From CAYVTD01 sp964577665 (GTDB taxonomy: Bacteria > Bacteroidota > Ignavibacteria > Kapaibacteriales > UBA2268): a DNA stretch of 47,302 nucleotides. The notes under the pieces are model-generated. The model was not told where the DNA came from. It did not search any database and saw only the letters and a program-made list of their open reading frames with translations. The stretch is from assembly GCA_964577665.1 (NCBI GenBank), contig CAZOBD010000009.1, positions 1 through 47,302 on the forward strand, in the 5' to 3' direction. Positions 41,529 to 47,302 of the stretch are shown piece by piece; the first letter of the stretch is position 1, and every line of letters starts with the position of its first letter. The position numbers and the translations under genes were made by a program.

Positions 41529-44500
41529 TCACGTAATTTCTGCTGCCATTAGTTCGGCTTGTTTCAGGACGGTTTCTGTTGCGAGCTTTTGCATATCAGG
41601 GGGGTATCCGTATTGCCGTAGAGTGCGCTTGATAATCACTTTCAGCTTTGACCGGACGCTCTCTTTTATTGTCCAGTCTATTGATGCGTTTGCTTTTACT
41701 CTTTCGGTGAGGATGACGGCTAACTCCCTCAGCGTGTCCTTTTTCATTAGCTCCCTTGCGCTTTGGTTGTCCGAGACGGCAGTGTAGAAAGCGTATTCAA
41801 ACTCTGACAGCCCCAATTGCTGCGCTTCACTGTCCATTTTGACTATTTCTTTACTCAGTTCAATGAGTTCCTCTATTACTTCGGCAGCGGTAAGTATTTT
41901 GTTGTGATAACGCTTTATTGAATCTTCGAGCATCTCCATGAGAGTTTTGCTCATTATAAGGTTTTTCTTTGTACGGGATTTGATTTCATCGTTTAGGAGC
42001 TTTTTCAGAACTTCCAGAGCTACATTCTTATGCTCCATGCCTTTCAGTTCAAGGAGAAACTCTTCTGATAGAATAGATATATCCGGTTTCTTAATACCTG
42101 CTGCGTCAAAAACATCTACCACCTGCTCTGAAACTAATGCCTTGTCTATCACCTGACGGATAGTTGTTTCAATTTCTTCATCTGTTCTGCCAGTTCCTGT
42201 TGCATCAAACTTTACAAGGCGAGCCTTGACTGCCTGAAAGAAAGCAACTTCATCCTTAATATCCATAGCCTGTTCATGCGGGATGGCTATTGCAAATACT
42301 CTTGACAGGGCAGTGACTTCATTTATAAAGCGTTTCTTTCCGTCCTCTAAGCTTAATATGTGCTCTTCTGCAGCGAGTATCATGCTTAGTTTTTTTGATG
42401 TGCCGGCATCGAAATAGTCCTCGTATGGGAAGCCGTGAAACAGGCTTGAAACTACTTCGAGCTTTTCCAACATCAAATCAACAGCCTGCTCCTGTGCTAT
42501 TGTCGGGTCGCCTTTACCCCCTGCATCTGAGTAGAAAGAAAGCGCCTTTTTAAGGTCTGACGCTATACCGAGATAATCGACTATTAAACCACCGGGTTTG
42601 TCTTTATAGACACGGTTAACCCTTGCTATTGCCTGCATCAGGTTATGCCCTTTCATGGGCTTGTCTATATACATTGTGTGCATACTCGGTACGTCAAATC
42701 CTGTAAGCCACATATCCCGGACAATAACAAGTTTTAGCTCGTCCTCGGTATCTTTCATGCGGTCTGCAAGTACTTTTCGCTGCTGCTTTGTAGTGTGGTG
42801 CTTAGCGATTTTGTAGCCGTCTGAGCTGGCAGAGGTCATTACTACTTTGATTGTTCCCTTTGTTAATTCGTCTGAGTGCCAATCGGGCTTTAACTTGATT
42901 ATTTCTTCGTAAAGGTCTGCTGCTATTCTCCGGGACATGCTGACAATCATAGCCTTACCATCAAATACTTCCTGACGCTGCTCAAAGTGCTTTATAATAT
43001 CATTAGCAATGTTCTTTAAGCGGTTTTCGCTGCCTACCAGCGCTTCTAACTGTGTCCACTTTGCTTTGGCTTTCTGTGTTTCGGTTAAGTCATCCTGAGA
43101 GAGTTCAGAGTCCAAATCTTTTACTAATTTCTTACCTTCATCGCTTAGGTTTACTTTAGCGAGTCTGCTTTCGTAGAAAATGCGGACAGTTGCTCCATCC
43201 TCGACTGCCTGAGCAATATCATAAACATCAATGTAGTTCCCAAAGACTGCGGGAGTGTTTACATCGGCGCTTTCAATGGGAGTGCCTGTGAAACCCATAT
43301 ACGTTGCGTTAGGCAGGGCATCACGCATATACTTTGCAAAGCCGTAAACAATCCTTTTGCCTATTGTTTCCCCGGATGTGTTTATGTCGTCAATGGTCTT
43401 TGCCCTGAAACCGTATTGGGTGCGGTGCGCTTCGTCTGCAATTACTACTATGTTTTCCCTTTGGGACAGTGTTTCGTAAACATTGCCTTCCTCGGGTTGG
43501 AACTTCTGAATAGTTGTGAAAACTACTCCGCCCGAAGCTACTTTTAGCAGTTCTTTCAGGTGCTGACGGTTCTCAACCTGTTTTGGCTCCTGCCTTAATA
43601 GCTGGGTGGAAGCTGCGAAGGTATCGAATAACTGGTCGTCTAAATCATTGCGGTCTGTTATTACAACTATGGTGGGGTTATCTAAGGCTAAAACTATTTT
43701 TCCGGTGAAGAAAACCATTGAAAGGGACTTCCCGCTGCCCTGAGTATGCCAGACAACTCCGCCCTTTCTGTCGCCTTTGGGCTGGCTCTTTACACCTGCT
43801 ACACCATAGCTTTCAGGTGATTCTTTGACTACATGCTTTTCCGTTGAATATCCAGATGCTCTCAGGACAGATTCAACTGCTCGGTTTACTGCATAGTACT
43901 GATGATATGCTGCGAGTTTTTTAACCGTTTTAATAGAAATTATGCCGTCTTTGTCTTCTTTCCTGCTCTTTTCAAAGACAATGAAATGCCGGATTAGGTC
44001 GAGCAAAGTTTTCTTATTGAGCATGCCATTTACAAGCGTTTCCAACTGGCTTACAAGGTTCGATGCTTCTTCTTTGCCGTCTGATGATTTCCACATCATA
44101 AAGCGGGAAAGCTCTGCGGAAAGGGAGCCTGCCCTGGCCTCAAGTCCGTCAGTAATGACCATAAAGCCGTTGTAAGTGAAAAGCCCCGGGATAGTGTGTT
44201 TATAAGTCTGCAATTGCTTAAAAGCGGATTTGATGGTCGCATTTTCGTCTGAGGGGTTTTTAAGTTCTAACACTACAAGAGGTAAGCCGTTTACAAAAAG
44301 AACTAAATCAGGGCGCTTATTATTGTTATTTTCAATAACGGTGAACTGATTAGCGGCTAAGAATTCATTGTTTTCAGGAGTGTTGAAATCTATGAGCCAG
44401 ACAAGGTCTCCCCGCTGCTGACCATCCTTTTGATATGATACTTTGATGCCTTCGGTAAGCATGCGGTGGAAGGTTTCGTTGTTGGCAATAAGCTCCGGTG

Positions 44501-44735
44501 AGTTTATACGCTGCAGTTCTTTTAACGCTCCTTCCTGAGCTTCATAGGGGATGCCCGGGTTGATGCTGCGGACAGCCTGCTTTAACCTGTCAATAAGCAA
44601 TACTTCATCGTAACTGCTGCGCTCCGGGTTTTGTCCGTCGGGTGCAATATCAGGAGCAAAAACATAACCGTAACCCTGCTGCTTCAGCAGTTCAACAGTT
44701 AACTGTTCTACTTCATTTTCATTAAGACGGTTCAT
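41529..44735 (-). CDS. hsdR: Type I restriction enzyme R subunit
   Basis: A 1068-residue motor and nuclease subunit of a type I restriction complex. The N-terminal nuclease has RPDLVLFVNGLPLVVLELKN (ELK near residue 157). The SF2 helicase has Walker A GSGKSLSM (~331), DEAH in ADEAHRTQYG (~434), GFTGTPIE and the motif VI region QAIARVNRVYKDKPGG. A C-terminal helical region completes the usual length. Its start overlaps the SecB-like gene by 14 bases. hsdS lies beyond the toxin-antitoxin genes; hsdM is not in the window and is presumably further right. Confidence 0.95.
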   Translation of the reverse strand: MNRLNENEVEQLTVELLKQQGYGYVFAPDIAPDGQNPERSSYDEVLLIDRLKQAVRSINPGIPYEAQEGALKELQRINSPELIANNETFHRMLTEGIKVSYQKDGQQRGDLVWLIDFNTPENNEFLAANQFTVIENNNNKRPDLVLFVNGLPLVVLELKNPSDENATIKSAFKQLQTYKHTIPGLFTYNGFMVITDGLEARAGSLSAELSRFMMWKSSDGKEEASNLVSQLETLVNGMLNKKTLLDLIRHFIVFEKSRKEDKDGIISIKTVKKLAAYHQYYAVNRAVESVLRASGYSTEKHVVKESPESYGVAGVKSQPKGDRKGGVVWHTQGSGKSLSMVFFTGKIVLALDNPTIVVITDRNDLDDQLFDTFAASTQLLRQEPKQVENRQHLKELLKVASGGVVFTTIQKFQPEEGNVYETLSQRENIVVIADEAHRTQYGFRAKTIDDINTSGETIGKRIVYGFAKYMRDALPNATYMGFTGTPIESADVNTPAVFGNYIDVYDIAQAVEDGATVRIFYESRLAKVNLSDEGKKLVKDLDSELSQDDLTETQKAKAKWTQLEALVGSENRLKNIANDIIKHFEQRQEVFDGKAMIVSMSRRIAADLYEEIIKLKPDWHSDELTKGTIKVVMTSASSDGYKIAKHHTTKQQRKVLADRMKDTEDELKLVIVRDMWLTGFDVPSMHTMYIDKPMKGHNLMQAIARVNRVYKDKPGGLIVDYLGIASDLKKALSFYSDAGGKGDPTIAQEQAVDLMLEKLEVVSSLFHGFPYEDYFDAGTSKKLSMILAAEEHILSLEDGKKRFINEVTALSRVFAIAIPHEQAMDIKDEVAFFQAVKARLVKFDATGTGRTDEEIETTIRQVIDKALVSEQVVDVFDAAGIKKPDISILSEEFLLELKGMEHKNVALEVLKKLLNDEIKSRTKKNLIMSKTLMEMLEDSIKRYHNKILTAAEVIEELIELSKEIVKMDSEAQQLGLSEFEYAFYTAVSDNQSARELMKKDTLRELAVILTERVKANASIDWTIKESVRSKLKVIIKRTLRQYGYPPDMQKLATETVLKQAELMAAEIT

Positions 44736-45219
44736 CTAACTGTTTTAATTTTCTTTCTATAGCTTCAGCGGGATTGATTATTGGCAGCAGGAATTGATTC
44801 ATAAAACTACCTTGAGTTTTTTCAAATAAAATCCCCCTCGTTGAAGAATAACTCAGATTAAACATGATAATCATTAAGTTATTGGGGAAATCGACTAACT
44901 GATTCTTCTCATTCAGATATTTATTAAGATTTTCAATATTGAAAACTGATGTGGTAGTTAGATTTATTAAATCTACTATTCTTTCATCAAAATGATACTT
45001 ATATGTTATATGCAAAGTAAAGACAAAAAGATCATTTTGTTTATCTGTAAAAAAGTTAAAACCATAACCGAATTTCAGACTTTCAGGTGAAAAGTTTTCA
45101 GTTATATCATTCTTGGGTTCAGTTAACAAGAAATTCTCAATAATGATTGTTTTAAAACCGTAGCTAATTTCCTTTGTGTCTTTAGTATTAGCTTGCTTTG
45201 TTGATTGCTTCTTCTTCAT
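44722..45219 (-). CDS. Probable SecB-like chaperone of a toxin-antitoxin-chaperone module
   Basis: A 165-residue cytosolic protein without signal or membrane segment. The predicted strand pattern (KTIIIENFLLTEPKN, YGFNFFTDKQNDLFVFTLHI, TSVFNIENLNKYLNEKN) then a helix with NLSYSSTRGILFEKTQG and LLPIINP follows the SecB plan of four strands and a helical tail with a hydrophobic groove. The match is structural impression, not clear homology. AGGAG lies 7 bases before the ATG. It overlaps the antitoxin gene by 32 bases and hsdR by 14. In known TAC modules the third gene encodes a SecB-like chaperone that stabilises the antitoxin, which fits this position. An unrelated restriction-linked protein is the alternative. 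Confidence 0.55.
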   Translation of the reverse strand: MKKKQSTKQANTKDTKEISYGFKTIIIENFLLTEPKNDITENFSPESLKFGYGFNFFTDKQNDLFVFTLHITYKYHFDERIVDLINLTTTSVFNIENLNKYLNEKNQLVDFPNNLMIIMFNLSYSSTRGILFEKTQGSFMNQFLLPIINPAEAIERKLKQLDEPS

Positions 45220-45661
45220 ATATTTCTCCTGCTGAAAACTGACTCGAGAACCTGTTGGAATTGATTAAGGGCTTATGTCCTGGGTTATATTGATACTGGC
45301 AAATTGTCAAAGGTTCCATACTACTAAGTTTAAGTAATTGAGTACTGTTTAAATCTGCTTTTTGCTCAGAACTGTAATTCATCAAATTAATATCATTATA
45401 AATCACTTCCTCGGTTTTCCTATACTCAATAAACGGAATATATCCTACAGCCATGGCAAGTTCTACAAGTTTTGAAACACGGTGGTCAACTTCACCGTTG
45501 AAAATCTGTGTAATGTAACCTTTTGAAACGCCCAGCAGTTCTGCCAGTTCTTTCTTCTTTATGCCCTGCTTTTTAAGCTCTTCCCTCAGCAAGTCATATA
45601 ACTTATAATGTATTTTATCAGTCCAGTAGCCCGGATTTCTTAATAGTTCTTCTCTGTTCAT
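45188..45661 (-). CDS. HigA-like HTH antitoxin with C-terminal extension
   Basis: A 157-residue protein. Residues ~25-76 form an XRE-type helix-turn-helix (KKKELAELLGVSKGYITQIF). Residues ~85-157 are an extra, Ser/Asn/Gln-rich and probably disordered tail (SSEQKADLNSTQLLKLSSME). Plain HigA antitoxins end soon after the HTH. In TAC systems a C-terminal chaperone-addiction (ChAD) segment makes the antitoxin depend on the SecB-like protein, and this tail could be one. It overlaps the toxin gene by 4 bases (ATGA) and the chaperone-like gene by 32, so all three are coupled. It probably represses its own promoter. Confidence 0.8.
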   Translation of the reverse strand: MNREELLRNPGYWTDKIHYKLYDLLREELKKQGIKKKELAELLGVSKGYITQIFNGEVDHRVSKLVELAMAVGYIPFIEYRKTEEVIYNDINLMNYSSEQKADLNSTQLLKLSSMEPLTICQYQYNPGHKPLINSNRFSSQFSAGEIYEEEAINKAS

Positions 45662-46062
45662 TTCCCTATCTCCTGTAAATACTCTTTTATTATTTTTTTT
45701 GCTTTATTTATATCTTTTTGCTGCTTGTCTTTTACAAAACCTCCTATTAAAACATAAGCATTATTGTAGTCATCATCTGTCTGGAAAAAGTAAACTCTTA
45801 TCTGTTTTTCTTTAAGTTCTTTAAGTATAACTCCTTCATTTTTCAAATCCTGAATTGTATTTATGTGTTTTTTTGTAAGCTGCTGTTTATTAGCAAATCT
45901 TTCCATTCTCTGAAAGATTTTAGCAAGCTGTTTTTGCTTCTCCTTATCTTTTTCCAAAGAAAGTTCGAATTCGTCAATCAGGCATATTCCGTCTTTTATT
46001 ACTTTATGAAATCTTACTTCGCCGGAAAAAGCGTTCATATTCTCTAACGCAAATTTACTCAT
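45658..46062 (-). CDS. RelE/HigB-like toxin
   Basis: A 134-residue protein resembling HigB/Gp49-type ribosome-dependent mRNA interferases. The fold is indicated by KIFQRMERFANKQQLTKKHI, the strand core KELKEKQIRVYFFQTDDDYN and YVLIGGFVKDKQQKDINKAK. The basic residues in KQIRVYFF and GGFVKDKQ correspond to those used for mRNA cleavage in the family. It is first in the toxin-antitoxin order, the HigB-HigA arrangement. A possible operator dyad lies just upstream (46066-46085). Confidence 0.82.
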   Translation of the reverse strand: MSKFALENMNAFSGEVRFHKVIKDGICLIDEFELSLEKDKEKQKQLAKIFQRMERFANKQQLTKKHINTIQDLKNEGVILKELKEKQIRVYFFQTDDDYNNAYVLIGGFVKDKQQKDINKAKKIIKEYLQEIGK

Positions 46063-46065
46063 AAT

Positions 46066-46085
46066 AGTTTACTTTTTACTAAACT
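46066..46085. promoter_or_regulatory. Candidate operator dyad upstream of the toxin gene
   Basis: AGTTTA (46066-46071) and TAAACT (46080-46085) form a perfect inverted repeat with an 8-base spacer, 4 bases before the toxin start (46062). An HTH antitoxin could bind such a site for autoregulation. The sequence is AT-rich, so chance is possible. Confidence 0.3.
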
Positions 46086-46134
46086 TTTTTATATTATTGC
46101 TGATTTTCATTCATTCGTAATTAGTAATTCATAA

Positions 46135-46222
46135 TTATATAGAAACCCTCACTTCCCCGCTCATCAGCTTGGGCAGCAGCGTGTCCCGGAGCTTTTCAAG
46201 TGTGCGGATTATGTAAATTGTC
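46135..46222 (-). pseudogene. Duplicated 3' tail of hsdS
   Basis: The minus strand reads TIYIIRTLEKLRDTLLPKL, then MSGEVRVSI and a stop. It repeats the end of the intact hsdS (RTLEKLRDTLLPKLMSGEV at 46323-46391) almost base for base over about 68 bases. It has no start or upstream part. It is the remnant of a second hsdS, or the original tail displaced by the repeat insertion at 46223-46318. Confidence 0.85.
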
Positions 46223-46318
46223 TTGAACATGATTATTTGATTTTTGGATTAACAAGATTTTTATTGTAATATAAAAATAATCCTGTCCATCCCGAAATCC
46301 CGTGAATCATGTTCAGAC
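46223..46318 (-). repeat. Interspersed repeat between the hsdS end and the tail remnant
   Basis: On the minus strand it runs from GAACATGATTCACGGGATTT to AATCATGTTCAAG, with GGACAGGATT and AATCTTGTTAATCC inside. It is the same repeat type found in hsdS at 46903-46985. The hsdS stop codon (GTCTGA) is supplied by the edge of this repeat, so the reading frame ends VEDV instead of VSI as in the remnant. Confidence 0.75.
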
Positions 46319-47302
46319 ATCTTCCACCCTCACTTCCCCGCTCATAAGCTTCGGCAGCAGCGTGTCCCGGAGCTTTTCAAGTGTGCGGATTTGGTTAACA
46401 TTTGCTATTACTTTATCGTCTAATGGTTTTACTTCGTTTTGAAATCTGTCTATCAATTCCTTTGGTGGAATCATAATCAATAAATTTTCAAAATCAGCTT
46501 TACTTATAGACCCAAAAACAGTTCCCTCATTATTAAACTGCTTAATTTCATCCATTAAGGAACGTAGCTTAAAGTATGTATATGTATAATAGTTGCTATT
46601 TTTTTTATATCTAAAACGAGCAACACCACGACCGATACAACATTCCTCAAAAGCCATATTCTGTTCACCAACTGGTGCACGTACACTTATTAATGTGTCG
46701 AATTTATGAGCTAATCTTGTAGCCTCTGTTGTAAACACTCTTTTATCAGGAAATCTAAAACCAAAGTCAGCATTTCCTTGATACATTGGAATGCCGATGC
46801 CATCTTTATTAAATGAAGTTCCTTTGGGAGATTGCCCCATTAAAAAATCAAACTCATCAGGTAAGACTCCTTCCTTCCACTCTTCCTCAGCTTCTTCATC
46901 GTCTTGAACAGGATTATGAGGATTGTTTGATGAACAAGATTTTATATCCTGTCCATCTTTAAATCTGCTGAAATCATGTTCAGACATCATTTGGCGGAAA
47001 AGGGTTTCTGCCATTTGCTCGAGAGTTTTGTTCTGGGGGTGCAGCAGGTCTATTTTGTCGTCGAGACTGGAAAGAACTTCCGCTATGGCTTTTTGTTCGG
47101 GGAGGGGAGGGCACAAGAAACTTATATTACTTAAAACCTCTTTATTTACTGCTCCAAATACACTTCCAGATTCATTATTAATAATAATATATTTTAAGTA
47201 ATGTAAAAGAAAGTACAAGTAATCATTATTATTGTTTCTTGCTTTTAATGGTGTTATCTTTGTTTTAGTTGAAAAAGACAATAAAAAAAAAGAGGTTCCT
47301 TG
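46313..47302 (-). CDS. hsdS: Type I restriction enzyme S subunit, partial at the window edge
   Basis: The frame is open to the right edge; the protein's N-terminus lies outside, and no start codon is assigned. Visible are the end of target-recognition domain 1 (KEVLSNISFLCPPLPEQKAI), the first conserved helix (AEVLSSLDDKIDLLHPQNKT), then a repeat-encoded linker (MSEHDFSRFKDGQDIKSC). Domain 2 follows (GQSPKGTSFNKDGIGIPMYQ, DTLISVRAPVG) and the second helix (RTLEKLRDTLLPKL). HsdS sets the DNA specificity of the complex. The gene ends inside a repeat, and its tail is duplicated downstream. An A9 run at 47283-47291 lies in the coding region. Confidence 0.9.
   Translation of the reverse strand, partial: QGTSFFLLSFSTKTKITPLKARNNNNDYLYFLLHYLKYIIINNESGSVFGAVNKEVLSNISFLCPPLPEQKAIAEVLSSLDDKIDLLHPQNKTLEQMAETLFRQMMSEHDFSRFKDGQDIKSCSSNNPHNPVQDDEEAEEEWKEGVLPDEFDFLMGQSPKGTSFNKDGIGIPMYQGNADFGFRFPDKRVFTTEATRLAHKFDTLISVRAPVGEQNMAFEECCIGRGVARFRYKKNSNYYTYTYFKLRSLMDEIKQFNNEGTVFGSISKADFENLLIMIPPKELIDRFQNEVKPLDDKVIANVNQIRTLEKLRDTLLPKLMSGEVRVEDV
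46903..46985 (-). repeat. Interspersed repeat inside hsdS
   Basis: On the minus strand GAACATGATTTCAGCAGATT through AATCCTGTTCAAG, the same type as 46223-46318. It is translated in frame as MSEHDFSRFKDGQDIKS through NPHNPVQDDEE and sits in the hinge between the first conserved helix and target-recognition domain 2. Confidence 0.8.

Noticed and set aside
44722..45219. Reading the 165-residue protein as an HsdM or Dam fragment
   Set aside because: It shows no methyltransferase motif and has its own good ribosome site and full-length, coupled frame.

Overview
The window looks like chromosomal DNA from an FCB-group (Bacteroidota-like) bacterium outside the classical Bacteroidia, in the direction of Ignavibacteria or Kapaibacteria. 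This placement is inference. It rests on secreted proteins with type IX secretion (T9SS) sorting tails, a GWxTD-domain protein, a choice-of-anchor/cohesin-like exoprotein and Bacteroidota-style OmpA/PD40 lipoproteins, all alongside a real flagellar filament operon. No rRNA, tRNA or CRISPR array was seen.

Layout. 0.3-3.6 kb: two secreted T9SS-tail proteins on the minus strand. 4.0-5.4 kb: Mrp and a NifU C-terminal-domain protein (Fe-S assembly), plus strand. 5.4-7.0 kb: a compact type II restriction-modification pair, a beta-class methyltransferase and a BglII-like nuclease. 7.0-9.6 kb: IspD, a GWxTD protein and a small hypothetical. 9.6-10.1 kb: GC-rich palindromic intergenic repeats also present at 1-300. 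10.1-11.8 kb: a YeiH-type transporter with a long N-terminal extension. 12.1-18.9 kb (plus): PD40/OmpA lipoprotein, PBP1A, an FAH-family enzyme and two lipoproteins. 19.1-23.1 kb: flagellin, FliS, FliD, FlaG, a coiled-coil protein and a FlgM-like protein, read from a convincing sigma-28 promoter. 23.3-25.5 kb: SSB, an MlaD/MCE protein and a secreted protein.

25.6-32.9 kb is an AT-rich cassette of seven plus-strand genes: DUF2141, NTF2-like, beta-barrel, SDR, phytoene-desaturase-like, PCMD/T9SS and a GDSSGG esterase. It is bracketed by two direct copies of a ~450-bp element with terminal inverted repeats TTAACCCAACTTGC. Its gene content suggests lipid or terpenoid modification.

33.0-41.5 kb (minus) alternates large exported proteins (choice-of-anchor/cohesin-like T9SS protein, VWA-FISUMP protein, double-OmpA protein) with REP-type palindromes. 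A REP-associated tyrosine transposase there has palindromes built into its own reading frame. A truncated RhuM gene is joined to the tail of a YhcG/DUF1016 nuclease gene.

41.5-47.3 kb (minus) is a type I restriction locus running off the right edge: hsdS (partial), then a RelE/HigB-like toxin, a HigA-like antitoxin with a C-terminal extension and a probable SecB-like chaperone, then hsdR. The three middle genes have the order of a toxin-antitoxin-chaperone (TAC) module and overlap each other and hsdR. This TAC-like module inside a type I restriction operon, and the direct-repeat-flanked cassette at 25.6-32.9 kb, are the most interesting observations in the window.
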